The notes: generated by a model not told the origin, from the sequence alone. 64,000 nucleotides of DNA from Amoebidium appalachense (GCA_963693365.1 CAVNZM010000013.1:2852001-2916000); one strand, 5' to 3'; shown: positions 1 through 9,746, counted from the first letter of the stretch. Translations and numbers: made by a program.

Positions 1-109
1 GCGGGAGGTGTCAATGTGGTGCTGGGGCAGCGGGCGGGCCTCCGGGTCTGAGCCTCGGGGGAAGGGGGTGGTTAGCAAGGGTGGTGTACCCTTGGGGAGA
101 TCCCGGCAG

Positions 110-110
<1 letters not shown>

Positions 111-158
<48 letters not shown>
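111..158. repeat. Homopolymer G48 in the gag-RT linker of copy A
   Basis: An uninterrupted run of 48 G (C on the sense strand). The same junction holds 32 G in copy B (5048-5079) and 41 C in copy D (14391-14431). It lies just after a conserved CTCTAAC sequence on the sense strand and just before the region leading into the reverse transcriptase. Confidence 0.9.
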
Positions 159-161
<3 letters not shown>

Positions 162-556
162 CAGGGCCCCGGGGGGTTAGAGTAGGGCAGCTTGGCCCAA
201 GTGAGGGTTGGCAGGGAGGGCAGCGGGGCCCTGTGCAGGGGAATGTGCCCGAGCACGCGGGGGTGTGGGCGGACACAGCGGTAGAAGAAAGGGGGGGGGG
301 AGGGAGTGCTAGGTGAGTGTAAGGGGGGGGGAGGCTCGTGGGATGGGGGGGGGGGGAGTAAAATTATGTGCAGTGGCCAGAATAAACGTCTTTGTATAGG
401 GACATTTATTCTTGACGCGCGCGGGCGCCGTAGTTGGCCTGCGAAATTTTGTACTCAGCCCTATTGGCCCGTTCTCCCGAGCTCCGTTTCCCTGTACTCG
501 TGTGTCCTAGCTCCGAACCCCTATGTTCTAGCTGTGTGCGTGGGTGTGCGCGTAGA

Positions 557-1726
557 CTAGGCATTGTGCTTGCAGTCTTTGCGGGGGTGTGTGCCAGAGC
601 AGAGCGGGCACACGTGGGAGAAGGGGCAGGGCTGCTTAGCGCAGGACCGACCGTTAATGTGGAAATTCCTGCAGTGCGTCGCGGGTAGATCCACGGGTCG
701 GGCCGGTTTGGCCGGGCCGGGTTGCGGGCCAGGGCGGTTAGGGGTGTGACCCCCGCCGGGCTTGTGGGGCGGCTTAAAGCCGTCAAGACCACAGCCGGGC
801 TTGGGGTACATGGGGCAGGCCGCGCTGGGGTGGTCGGGGAAGCCACAGCGCTGACATGCGTCCTGGATGAGCAGGGTGGGTGGCAGGAGGAGATCCTGGT
901 GGAGTTGGGCGAGCAGGTTGGGGCACTCGATCGGAGCCCGACCCTGCTGGTGGGCCACGGTGCGGGCGTATACGTCATAGTTGTGGATCTGGGCCCACGG
1001 GTATCGGGTGCTGAGGCGAGTGATGTGCTGAGTCCAAAGTACGTCTTTGTCCGTGGGAAGGCCGAGGTGGTGCTTGGCGGCCATGTAATGGGTCCAAGCT
1101 TGGATCCAAATGACGAGTGAACGCAGGGGAACGGGTTTGTCTTGGCGAAAAGTCTCGATGCTGCCGTCGTCGGCCATGCGCAGATGCTGACCTTTCTTGG
1201 ATGGGGCCAGGAGGGCGGCGGGGGTGAACTTATACAGGTCGACGAAACGATTGGCGCGCAAATCTGCCAGCACATCCGCGGGGGGAAGCGGGAGTGTGCC
1301 CGGCTGAATGTCGCCAGTGTTCTCACCTGTGATGGGGGGCGCGGGCAGGGCAGGCAGGTCCAGGTCAGGGCCGAGATGCAGCCCCGGGGAAACCTCCCCG
1401 GGTGTGGAGGGCGCGGCGGGGGGCGCGGGAGGGTCGCGGTTGGTGAGAGCAGCCAGGACGCCAGCCATCTGGGTGCTGATGGCGGTGAGGGCGGCCAGGA
1501 CGGCGTCTTGAGAAGTCATCTGCGGGGACGGCGGGGCCTGAGGGGGGACTTCAGGGGTGGAGGGGAGAGTAGCCGGCGGGTCCGGGTCCGTGGTGGTATG
1601 GGCCGCTGGAGGCGCGTCAGTGTCCGCGGGAGCGTTGGTCAGCCTCTGGCGGAGGTCGCTGCGGGTCAGGCGCTTAGGTGCCGCGGCAGGGGCGGCGGCT
1701 GAGGCCTGGCGCTTTTTCGGCGGCAT
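557..1726 (-). CDS. DIRS Gag-like protein, copy A
   Basis: An intact 389-residue ORF starting MPPKKRQ. The first 60 residues are basic and Ala/Pro-rich, followed by a Pro-rich stretch to about residue 150. A helical capsid-like segment covers about 150-270. The C-terminus has a CCHC-like knuckle (CQRCGFPDHPSAAC) and a Cys/His-rich tail (CPFSHVCPLCSGTHPRKDC). By analogy with DIRS/kangaroo ORF1, it should coat element RNA and form particles. The start is the first ATG after the TATA-bearing leader and matches the start in copy B. The two copies differ by few residues, including one alanine codon in the Pro/Ala tract. The family assignment rests on linkage to the recombinase and RT ORFs, not on gag alone. 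Confidence 0.8.
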   Translation of the reverse strand: MPPKKRQASAAAPAAAPKRLTRSDLRQRLTNAPADTDAPPAAHTTTDPDPPATLPSTPEVPPQAPPSPQMTSQDAVLAALTAISTQMAGVLAALTNRDPPAPPAAPSTPGEVSPGLHLGPDLDLPALPAPPITGENTGDIQPGTLPLPPADVLADLRANRFVDLYKFTPAALLAPSKKGQHLRMADDGSIETFRQDKPVPLRSLVIWIQAWTHYMAAKHHLGLPTDKDVLWTQHITRLSTRYPWAQIHNYDVYARTVAHQQGRAPIECPNLLAQLHQDLLLPPTLLIQDACQRCGFPDHPSAACPMYPKPGCGLDGFKPPHKPGGGHTPNRPGPQPGPAKPARPVDLPATHCRNFHINGRSCAKQPCPFSHVCPLCSGTHPRKDCKHNA

Positions 1727-2114
1727 GCTGACCGGCGTAGGGAAAGATAGGGAGAATGAAAAGGAGTGAAAAGGAATATATAGCTGTAAGGCTGTGGATG
1801 CTAAACACAGAAGATGTGTTTGTAGCTTGCTGATCTGCTAAAAACTGTCGTGCTTATATACCTAAGCCTACCGATCTGAACCAATCAAAAATCGATCTAG
1901 TGATATGTGAAATCTGATCCGAGCCAATCATAACTCGGTCTAGTGATCTGTGGTATCTGATGTTTTGACTGGCTAATAGGTGCCCGTGTGCGGGCAGCCA
2001 ACCGCTAACTGCTAAAACACGAAATGAAGCCTACATGGTTATGTTGGTATTGAACACCCATCCTACGTGTTTACCCAGAAAAATATTTATGTCAATAATT
2101 TCCACAAATAAAAC
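1727..2114 (-). promoter_or_regulatory. 5' terminal repeat A1 and leader of copy A
   Basis: Reading on the minus strand from 2114, the repeat contains several CCAAT-type motifs (AGCCAATCA and AACCAATCA in direct or reverse sense). A TATA-like GGTATATAAGCACGA follows at about 1848-1862, then an untranslated leader of about 120 nt up to the gag ATG. The same promoter arrangement recurs in copies B, C and D. It probably drives full-length element RNA. Confidence 0.6.
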
Positions 2115-2279
2115 CTTTACCCAGAAAAATATTTATGTCAATAATTTCCACAAATAAAACCTCTATGAAAAACTACTCCGGGACGTGTGTTGCCTCTAGG
2201 GGGACATCCCCTTGGACGAAAGTGAACTTGCAATGGTTGTAAACCACGGCACGAGAGCAGTATGCTTGCTCCAAAGGTT

Positions 2280-3311
2280 TCACTTAAGAATAGAGGCGAA
2301 TACACGTCTGGTGGTGGCAGCAATGGAGGCCGGACGAAGTCGGGTATAGATCAGGAAGCAGTCGGAGGACCACCGGCCGAGTTGTTTGATCCGGGAGTCG
2401 TCGACCCCGGCCTCAGCCAGTGCTGTGGCCCCCCCGATGCGGAGGCTGTGTCCGGCAAACCGGGAGGGTGAGAGGCCTGCCCGGGAAAGGAGGGCACGGA
2501 AATCGGCAGAGAAAGCACTCTTGGTGTAGGGGATGCCACCGAGACTGAAGAGGGGGTCGTCGGGTTGACCGGACGTTGTATCCAGGAACTGCCGGAGTAG
2601 ATGGGCTGGGGAGAAGTGGGTGAGGGGCAGGGCAGCTAGGGTGACGTTGACACCTCGGGCCTGTACATCCGTCTTAGAGGTTGGCAGGTGGAGGGTGGCA
2701 TGGGACAAAGTACCGGTGGGGGTGTAGCTGAAGGTCACGTCCTTCCGTTTAACGTGACGGGACGGGTCGAAAGAAGTCAGGGTCTTGGAGGTAAATTCCC
2801 CTGAACGGAGGAGACCACAGAAACCGACGATGAGGGCCGTCCATAGCCGGAGATTGGCCGAGGAGGCCTTGGTGGGGCACTGGCCGTGGAGTAGGTGGAG
2901 GTGGGAGGGGAGGAGGGGTTCCCTGGTGGATGAGCGGGGTCGGATGTTGTGAGAAAGCTGCCATCGGCCTACCCCCCGTAGGAACCAGGCCAGAGACTTG
3001 TCGTGGGGGTAGGGAGCAGGGAGGCCCATGTCGAGGTGGAGCCTGGTGATGGCCGAATTGTAGCCGGTTAAGGAAGAGGCCTGTACCCCTCGTTGGGCAC
3101 ACCAGGCGAGAAAAAGTTGCACGGTGTGTGGGGAGGCCGGGAGGGAGGACCCGGAGGAGGATTGCAGCCGAGATGCCACACAGAAATCGATGAACACTTT
3201 TTGCACCCGGGAGTAAAAGGCCCGAGAGTCGAGGTTGAGACTCAGGGCCTGGCATTCCTGCAGGGTAGTGGTGGCTCGAAGCAGCTCGGCCGGAGCAAAG
3301 TGGGGGGCCAA
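2280..3311 (-). CDS. DIRS tyrosine recombinase, copy B
   Basis: A 343-residue ORF of the phage-integrase/tyrosine-recombinase superfamily. An N-terminal core-binding-like helical region covers about 1-150. The catalytic domain shows the first Arg in GLLRSGEFT (about residue 170), the HxxR box in FAGHSLRIGGAT, and the nucleophile Tyr in FLIYTRLR near the C-terminus, after LGRWSSD. This enzyme inserts the circular cDNA by strand exchange, which explains the lack of a target-site duplication. The ORF begins just after the C tract and a CAG, so the true translated or spliced start may lie at that junction rather than at the ATG. All catalytic residues look intact. Confidence 0.85.
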   Translation of the reverse strand: MAPHFAPAELLRATTTLQECQALSLNLDSRAFYSRVQKVFIDFCVASRLQSSSGSSLPASPHTVQLFLAWCAQRGVQASSLTGYNSAITRLHLDMGLPAPYPHDKSLAWFLRGVGRWQLSHNIRPRSSTREPLLPSHLHLLHGQCPTKASSANLRLWTALIVGFCGLLRSGEFTSKTLTSFDPSRHVKRKDVTFSYTPTGTLSHATLHLPTSKTDVQARGVNVTLAALPLTHFSPAHLLRQFLDTTSGQPDDPLFSLGGIPYTKSAFSADFRALLSRAGLSPSRFAGHSLRIGGATALAEAGVDDSRIKQLGRWSSDCFLIYTRLRPASIAATTRRVFASILK

Positions 3312-3342
3312 TCTGCCAGTGTTGCTCCGGAACGGGAGATCT

Positions 3343-3364
3343 GGGGGGGGGGGGGGGGGGGGGG
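3343..3364. repeat. G22 tract at the RT-recombinase junction of copy B
   Basis: On the sense strand this reads GGGCTAAC, a run of C, then CAG and the recombinase ORF. The TAA is the RT stop. The same layout occurs in copy C at 7208-7236, with one T inside the tract. In copy D (14695-14736) the tract and CAG remain but the CTAAC is changed. Confidence 0.85.
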
Positions 3365-5046
3365 TTAGCCCAAGGGAAGGGATAGGAACTCGTGGACCCA
3401 GGAGGGGAAGGGGCAGGGCTCCGGTTGCAGGGAAGGTCGGAGTCGTCGGGCCCGGGGAAGTTGGTTACGAGAAATGGCATCGGCCAGATGGTTGAGGGGT
3501 CCTGGTAGGTAGGATGCCTGTAACGTAAATTGGTATTGCATTTCCATGCGGGTGATGAACCGAATAAGTTTGGCCATCACGGGGTGGGGGGAAGACCGGG
3601 AGTGCAGGTCAGACACAGCACCCGTGTTGTCGCATAAAATACGGACATGGTGGGTGGACCAGGAGGGGGCCCAGAGGGCCACGGCGGCTGCGATGGCCAG
3701 GAGTTCGATGACGGAAGAACCGAGTTTACCCTCATGAGCATAGAGGGCTTGGGTGGAGGGGGACCAGGGCATGAAGAACCATTGGTCGAGCCAGTGGCCA
3801 CCTAGACCCACCGATCCGGCAGCATCAGTGGCCAGGGTGGTGTATGTGGGGGGTGTGATGAGGTGCACCCCATTCCATGATGTGAGGAACTGGTGCCATT
3901 CGGCTATGTCGGCCCGGGCGGCAGCAGTCAGTCGTATGTGGTGGTGGCCGGCAAGGTGTGGGTGGGTCCGGAGAAGGGCCCATAGGCGCTGGGAGAAGGC
4001 CCTCCCGGGGGGAACCAGCTGGGCACACCAGGTGAGTTTGCCGAGGAGGGACTGGAGGTCCCGAATGGTGATGGTGGGCTTTGGGTGGGAAGTGAGGTCG
4101 AGTAGGTCCGAGTGCTTGGAAGCCGGGATTCGTGCCTCCATGGCGATGGAGTCGAATTCGATACCGATGAAGACGACACGGGTAGCCGGGCCCTGCATCT
4201 TGTCTTCGGAGATGGCAATGTGCAGCTCTCGGCAGAGTTGCAGAAAGGTGGATAGGTGACGTTGGCACTGCTGTTGTGTGGGGGCGACTATAATCCAGTC
4301 GTCTACGTAGTGGCGGATGAGGGTAATACCGTGCTGGTGTGCCAGCCACTGTAGGGTGGCCGCGATCCGTTCCCAGATGGCTGGGCTAGATTTCAGGCCG
4401 AAGGGCAGTCTGGTTTCAACGTAAAAATGCCCTTGCCATTTGAATGCCATTAAGTGGTGGTCTTCCGGTCGGATGGGCATGTGCCGGAAGGCAGCCTGCA
4501 CATCTGCCACGGCCATGTAGCAGCCGGGGCCTGCGTCGAGAATGAGTTGGGTGACATCCCGGGCGCGAATGTACTGAAGTTCGTCGGGGTAGGTGATGCT
4601 GTCATTGACACTGCTACCCCGGGGCCAGGAGAGGTGGTGGATTCGACGGACTTGGGGGGGTTCCCTTTCTTGGTAACGGCGCCGATGGGGGAGGAACGGT
4701 GGACGGGAAATTCGTCAAAGAATTGGGCCGGGGAGAGGGGGCCGCGCAGGTGGCCGAGGGCGACTTCTTTGGCAATATCCACCGTGATAGCGGCAGCTGC
4801 CTCCGGGGTGGTGGGTAGGTTGGGGCCCACCCGAGAGGTGGAGGGGCCGCGATAGCCGATGTCGACGCCGAATTCGACATCGTGGAGGAGTTGTGCGGCG
4901 AATGGTTGGTCCGGGTAGGAGGCCAGCAGTTCCCGGAGGCGGGAGGTGTCAATGTGGTGCTGGGGCAGCGGGCGGGCCTCCGGGTCTGAGCCTCGGGGGA
5001 AGGGGTGGTTAGCAAGGGTGGTGTACCCTTGGGGAGATCCCGGCAG

Positions 5047-5082
<36 letters not shown>

Positions 5083-5177
5083 CAGGGCCCCGGGGGGTTA
5101 GAGTAGGGCAGCTTGGCCCAAGTGAGGGTTGGCAGGGAGGGCAGCGGGGCCCTGTGCAGGGGAATGTGCCCGAGCAC
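3365..5177 (-). pseudogene. DIRS reverse transcriptase / RNase H, copy B (one frameshift)
   Basis: The open part (4516-3365 from its first ATG) carries RT motifs: the first catalytic Asp in VADVQAAF, a polymerase box RHYVDDWIIV, and an RNase H domain with TDAAGSVGLGG, a conserved Glu in SSVIELLAI and the Asp in LCDNTGAV. The upstream RT portion (fingers, with EFPVHRSSPIGAVTKKG) is in a different frame because one base is missing near 4650, next to a seven-base G run. The N-terminal linker contains the 32-nt G tract at 5048-5079. The ORF ends in a stop immediately before the second G tract. RT would copy element RNA, probably fused to or translated separately from Gag. Confidence 0.8.
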
Positions 5178-5474
5178 GCGGGGGTGTGGGCGGACACAGC
5201 GGTAGAAGAAGGGGGGGGGAGGGAGTGCTAGGTGAGTGTAAGGGGGGGGAGGCTCGTGGGATGGGGGGGGGGGGAGTAAAATTATGTGCAGTGGCCAGAA
5301 TAAACGTCTTTGTATAGGGACATTTATTCTTGACGCGCGCGGGCGCCGTAGTTGGCCTGCGAAATTTTGTACTCAGCCCTATTGGCCCGTTCTCCCGAGC
5401 TCCGTTTCCCTGTACTCGTGTGTCCTAGCTCCGAACCCCTATGTTCTAGCTGTGTGTGTGGGTGTGCGCGTAGA

Positions 5475-6641
5475 CTAGGCATTGTGCTTGCAGTCTTTGC
5501 GGGGGTGTGTGCCAGAGCAGAGCGGGCACACGTGGGAGAAGGGGCAGGGCTGCTTAGCGCAGGACCGACCGTTAATGTGGAAATTCCTGCAGTGCGTCGC
5601 GGGTAGATCCACGGGTCGGGCCGGTTTGGCCGGGCCGGGTTGCGGGCCAGGGCGGTTAGGGGTGTGACCCCCGCCGGGCTTGTGGGGCGGCTTAAAGCCG
5701 TCAAGACCACAGCCGGGCTTGGGGTACATGGGGCAGGCCGCGCTGGGGTGGTCGGGGAAGCCACAGCGCTGACATGCGTCCTGGATGAGCAGGGTGGGTG
5801 GCAGGAGGAGATCCTGGTGGAGTTGGGCGAGCAGGTTGGGGCACTCGATCGGAGCCCGACCCTGCTGGTGGGCCACGGTGCGGGCGTATACGTCATAGTT
5901 GTGGATCTGGGCCCACGGGTATCGGGTGCTGAGGCGAGTGATGTGCTGAGTCCAAAGTACGTCTTTGTCCGTGGGAAGGCCGAGGTGGTGCTTGGCGGCC
6001 ATGTATTGGGTCCAAGCTTGGATCCAAATGACGAGTGAACGCAGGGGAACGGGTTTGTCTTGGCGAAAAGTCTCGATGCTGCCGTCGTCGGCCATGCGCA
6101 GATGCTGACCTTTCTTGGATGGGGCCAGGAGGGCGGCGGGGGTGAACTTATACAGGTCGACGAAACGATTGGCGCGCAAATCTGCCAGCACATCCGCGGG
6201 GGGAAGCGGGAGTGTGCCCGGCTGAATGTCGCCAGTGTTCTCACCTGTGATGGGGGGCGCGGGCAGGGCAGGCAGGTCAAGGTCAGGGCCGAGATGCAGC
6301 CCCGGGGAAACCTCCCCGGGTGTGGAGGGGGCGGGGGGCGCGGGAGGGTCGCGGTTGGTGAGAGCAGCCAGGACGCCAGCCATCTGGGTGCTGATGGCGG
6401 TGAGGGCGGCCAGGACGGCGTCTTGAGAAGTCATCTGCGGGGACGGCGGGGCCTGAGGGGGGACTTCAGGGGTGGAGGGGAGAGTAGCCGGCGGGTCCAG
6501 GTCCGTGGTGGTATGGGCCGCTGGAGGCGCGTCAGTGTCCGCGGGAGCGTTGGTCAGCCTGTGGCGGAGGTCGCTGCGGGTCAGGCGCTTAGGTGCCGCG
6601 GCAGGGGCGGCGGCTGAGGCCTGGCGCTTTTTCGGCGGCAT
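5475..6641 (-). CDS. DIRS Gag-like protein, copy B
   Basis: An intact 388-residue ORF, almost identical to the copy A gag. It has the same basic start (MPPKKRQ), the Pro-rich region, the capsid-like helices and the C-terminal CCHC-like and Cys/His-rich motifs (CQRCGFPDHPSAAC, CKHNA end). It lies 388 bases after the element's 5' end, behind the TATA-containing leader. Near-perfect conservation beside a frameshifted RT suggests that the RT lesion is recent. Particle formation and RNA binding are inferred from position and motifs. Confidence 0.8.
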   Translation of the reverse strand: MPPKKRQASAAAPAAAPKRLTRSDLRHRLTNAPADTDAPPAAHTTTDLDPPATLPSTPEVPPQAPPSPQMTSQDAVLAALTAISTQMAGVLAALTNRDPPAPPAPSTPGEVSPGLHLGPDLDLPALPAPPITGENTGDIQPGTLPLPPADVLADLRANRFVDLYKFTPAALLAPSKKGQHLRMADDGSIETFRQDKPVPLRSLVIWIQAWTQYMAAKHHLGLPTDKDVLWTQHITRLSTRYPWAQIHNYDVYARTVAHQQGRAPIECPNLLAQLHQDLLLPPTLLIQDACQRCGFPDHPSAACPMYPKPGCGLDGFKPPHKPGGGHTPNRPGPQPGPAKPARPVDLPATHCRNFHINGRSCAKQPCPFSHVCPLCSGTHPRKDCKHNA

Positions 6642-7029
6642 GCTGACCGGCGTAGGGAAAGATAGGGAGAATGAAAAGGAGTGAAAAGGAATATATAGCT
6701 GTAAGGCTGTGGATGCTAAACACAGAAGATGTGTTTGTAGCTTGCTGATCTGCTAAAAACTGTCGTGCTTATATACCTAAGCCTACCGATCTGAACCAAT
6801 CAAAAATCGATCTAGTGATATGTGAAATCTGATCCGAGCCAATCATAACTCGGTCTAGTGATCTGTGGTATCTGATGTTCTGACTGGCTAATAGGTGCCC
6901 GTGTGCGGGCAGCCAACCGCTAACTGCTAAAACACGAAATGAAACCTACATGGTTATGTTGGTATCGAACACCCATCCTACGTGTTTACCCAGAAAAATA
7001 TTTATGTCAATAATTTCCACAAATAAAAC
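6642..7029 (-). promoter_or_regulatory. 5' terminal repeat A1 and leader of copy B
   Basis: Same layout as copy A. The repeat starts GGTTTTATTTGTGG on the minus strand, then come CCAAT-type motifs, the TATA-like GGTATATAAGCACGA at about 6764-6778, and a leader to the gag ATG at 6641. Confidence 0.6.
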
Positions 7030-7094
7030 CGAAATGCAATACCAATTTACGTTACAGGCATCCTACCTACCGGGACCCCTCAACCATCTAGCCG

Positions 7095-8288
7095 ATGCCA
7101 TTTCTCGTAACCAACTTCCCCGGGCCCGACGACTCCGACCTTCCCTGCAACCGGAGCCATGCCCCTTCCCCTCCTGGGTCCACGAGTTCCTTTCCCTTCC
7201 CCTGGGCTAACCCCCCCCCCCCTCCCCCCCCCCCAGATCTCCCCTTCCGGAGCAACGCTGGCAGATTGGCCCCCCACTTTGCTCCGGCCGAGCTGCTTCG
7301 AGCCACCACTACCCTGCAGGAATGCCAGGCCCTGAGTCTCAACCTCGACTTTCGGGCCTTTTACTCCTGGGTGCAAAAGGTGTTCATCGATTTTTGTGCG
7401 GCATCTCGGCTGCAATCCTCCTCCGGGTCCTCCCTCCCGGCCTCTCCTCACACCGTGCAGCTTTTTCTCGCCTGGTGTGCCCAACGAGGGGTACAGGCCT
7501 CTTCCTTGGCCGGCTACAATTCGGCCATCACCAGACTCCACCTCGACATGGGCCTCCCTGCTCTCTACCCCCACGACAAGTCTCTGGCCTGGTTCCTACG
7601 AGGGGTGGGCAGATGGCAGCTTTCTCACAACATCCGACCCCGATCATCCACCAGGGAGCCCCTCCTGCCCTCCCACCTCAGCCAACTCCATGGCCAGTGC
7701 CCCACCAATGCCTCCTCAGCCAATCACCGGCTATTGACGGCCCTCATCGTCGGTTTCTGTGGTCTCCTCCGTTCAGGGGAATTTACCTCCAAAACCCTGA
7801 CTTCCTTCGACCCGTCCCGTCACGTTAAACGGAAGGACGTGACCTTCAGCTACACCCCCACCGGTACTTTGTCCCATGCAACCCTCCACCTGCCAACCTC
7901 CAAGACGGATGTACAGGCCCGAGGTGTCAACGTCACTCTGGCTGCCCTGCCCCTCACCCACTTCTCCCCAGCCCATCAGTTCCTGGATACAACGCCCGGT
8001 CAACCCGACGACCCCCTGTTCAGTCTCGGTGGCATTCCCTACACCAAGGGTGCTTTCTCTGCCGACTTCCGAGCCCTCCTCTCCCGGTCAGGCCTCTCCC
8101 CCTCCCGGTTTGCCGGCCACAGCCTCCGAATAGGGGGGGCCACAGCACTGGCTGAGGCCGGGGTCGACGACTCCCGGATCAAACAACTCGGCAGATGGTC
8201 CTCCGACTGTTTCCTGATCTATACCCGACTTCGCCCGGCCTCCATTGCTGCCACTACCACACGTGTATTCGCCTCTATTCTTAAGTGA
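7095..8288 (+). CDS. DIRS tyrosine recombinase, copy C
   Basis: The reading frame is open for 397 residues because it runs through the C tract in a frame different from the RT tail. The true recombinase part starts at about 7260 (APHFAPAELLR) and is about 340 residues. Catalytic positions are present: GLLRSGEFT, FAGHSLRIGGAT and FLIYTRLR. Relative to copy B, three residues are missing in the segment after HFSPAH. The first 55 residues (RT tail read out of frame plus a proline run) are probably not biological. The enzyme may still be functional. Confidence 0.75.
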   Translation: MPFLVTNFPGPDDSDLPCNRSHAPSPPGSTSSFPFPWANPPPPPPPPDLPFRSNAGRLAPHFAPAELLRATTTLQECQALSLNLDFRAFYSWVQKVFIDFCAASRLQSSSGSSLPASPHTVQLFLAWCAQRGVQASSLAGYNSAITRLHLDMGLPALYPHDKSLAWFLRGVGRWQLSHNIRPRSSTREPLLPSHLSQLHGQCPTNASSANHRLLTALIVGFCGLLRSGEFTSKTLTSFDPSRHVKRKDVTFSYTPTGTLSHATLHLPTSKTDVQARGVNVTLAALPLTHFSPAHQFLDTTPGQPDDPLFSLGGIPYTKGAFSADFRALLSRSGLSPSRFAGHSLRIGGATALAEAGVDDSRIKQLGRWSSDCFLIYTRLRPASIAATTTRVFASILK

Positions 8289-8317
8289 AACCTTTGGAGC
8301 AAGCATACTGCTCTCGT

Positions 8318-9231
8318 GCCGTGGTTTACAACCATTGCAAGTTCACTTTCGTCCAAGGGGATGTCCCCCTAGAGGCAACACACGTCCCGGAGTAGTTTTT
8401 CATAGAGGTTTTATTTGTGGAAATTATTGACATAAATATTTTTCTGGGTAAACACGTAGGATGGGTGTTCGATACCAACATAACCATGTAGGCTTCATTT
8501 CGTGTTTTAGCAGTTAGCGGTTGGCTGCCCGCACACGGGCACCTATTAGCCAGTCAAAACATCAGATAGGTCTTGTGCCGTGGTTTACAACCATTGCAGG
8601 TTCACTTTCGTCCAAGGAGATGTCCCCCTAGAGGCAACACACGTCCCGGAGTAGTTTCATAGAGGTTTTATTTGTGGAATTTATTGACATAAATATTTTT
8701 CTGGGTAAACACGTAGGATGGGTGTCCAATATCAACACAACCATGTAGGCTTCGTTTCGTGTTTTAGCAGTTCGCGTTCGGCTGCCCGCATACGGGCACC
8801 TATTAGCCAATCAAAACGTAAGATTCCACAGATCACTAGACCGAGTTTGATTGGCTCAGGATCAGATTTCACATAACACTAGATCGATTTTGATTGGCTC
8901 GGATCGGCAGCCTTAGGTATATAAGCACGACAGTTTTTAGCAGATCAGCAACTGGCAACAGACACATCTTCTGTGTTTAGCACCTACAGCTTTACAGCTA
9001 TATTTTCTTTTCACCCACCCACCTACACCCAACACTCAACCCCCATTGATCCACACATACGTGCTGTTTTTTCACGGGGCGAAGACTTCCCCCGTTTTTT
9101 GGGCACAAGGACCTCAGGGATCAATAAATTGATGACTGGGGGCTTGCCGTGGTTTACAACCATTGCAGGTTCACTTTCGTCCAAGGGGATGTCCCCCTAG
9201 AGGCAACACACGTCCCGGAGTAGTTTTTCAT
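8318..9231 (+). repeat. Split direct repeats B1-A2'-B-A-B2 at the 3' end of copy C
   Basis: B modules (GCCGTGGTTTACAACC to GGAGTAGTTTTTCAT) start at about 8318, 8576 and 9146. A modules (AGGTTTTATTTGTGG onward) start at about 8405 and 8655. The second A includes a TATA-like GGTATATAAGCACGA near 8917, then a unique stretch with CTGTTTTTTCACGGGG before B2. The first A is cut after ACATCAGATAG, joined to a new B. Confidence 0.75.
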
Positions 9232-9547
9232 AGATCATCTCATGTACTATGCTAAAAGGAAGGTTCTATACGAGCTACAAAGTTGCGTTTTTTTCGTGTG
9301 ACCCTCGTACTCCAGGGGCACATTCACCATCCCCCCCATAAACTTTGTGGTAAATGTCTCGTGCTGTTCTGACAGTGTCTGATGTGTGGATGTCTGTGTA
9401 TGTTGTGTGTGTGTGCATGTCTGTGTGTGTGTATGTGCTCAGTTGAAAGGGAAGGGGGGGAGAGGGGGGATGCACCGTGTGTGTGCACGTGTGTGTGTGT
9501 GTGCTCTGTGGAGAGGGAAGGGGAGGGGGAAATGCACCGTGTGTGTG

Positions 9548-9578
<31 letters not shown>

Positions 9579-9746
9579 CTGTGTGTATGTGTGTGTGTGT
9601 GTTGTGTTTGTGTGTGTGTGTGCATGTCTGTGTGCATCGTGTGTGGTGTGTGTGTGTGAGCGTGCATGTCTGTGCATGTGTGCATGTGCTCGGTGGAGAG
9701 GGAAGGGGAAGGGGGGGATTCGTGTCCGTGCATGTGTGCATGTGTG

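Larger units (their letters stand above)
1..2114 (-). mobile_element. DIRS-order (PAT/kangaroo-like) retrotransposon, copy A, cut by window edge
   Basis: The 5' portion of a tyrosine-recombinase retrotransposon, nearly identical to copy B. On the minus strand it begins at 2114 with the terminal repeat A1 (start GGTTTTATTTG). A TATA-containing leader, the gag gene and the gag-pol linker follow, with a 48-nt G run at 111-158 (C on the sense strand). The reverse transcriptase, recombinase and 3' repeats would lie left of the window. Its 5' end sits directly against a truncated A2 repeat of copy B, making a head-to-tail tandem. Near identity to copy B suggests recent activity or recent duplication. 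Confidence 0.85.
2115..7029 (-). mobile_element. DIRS-order retrotransposon, copy B, essentially full length
   Basis: Minus-strand order: A1 repeat and leader (7029-6642), gag (6641-5475), linker with G tract, RT/RNase H, second G tract (3343-3364), tyrosine recombinase (3311-2280), repeat B1 (about 2256-2168) and a truncated A2 (about 2166-2115). There is no integrase or protease, and no LTR with TG..CA ends. The repeats are of the split-direct type known from PAT and kangaroo elements. A one-base frameshift near 4650 breaks RT. The 3' end runs into copy A, so a normal A2-B2 end is missing here. The 5' end abuts plus-strand copy C sequence, suggesting insertion into C. Confidence 0.88.
7030..9231 (+). 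mobile_element. DIRS-order retrotransposon, copy C, 5'-truncated
   Basis: Begins abruptly inside the RNase H end (GAAATGCAATACC, the complement of sequence near 3545 in copy B). It continues through the RT C-terminus, a C tract, the complete recombinase ORF and the 3' repeats. The 3' end has more modules than the basic pattern: B1, a shortened A2 ending near 8568, a second B, a full A with its trailing segment, and a terminal B2 ending at about 9231. Its missing 5' half may lie beyond the left window edge if copies A and B inserted into it. Confidence 0.8.

Noticed and set aside
5640-6038. Plus-strand ORFs opposite DIRS gag (also 722-1120, 1142-1702, 6060-6617)
   Set aside because: Antisense shadows of the GC-rich gag gene; no motif, and the gag frame is clearly the coding one.
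2115-9231. LTR retrotransposon with inverted LTRs
   Set aside because: The opposite orientation of B and C sequences mimics an inverted repeat, but the elements encode a tyrosine recombinase, lack TG..CA LTRs and lack target duplications.
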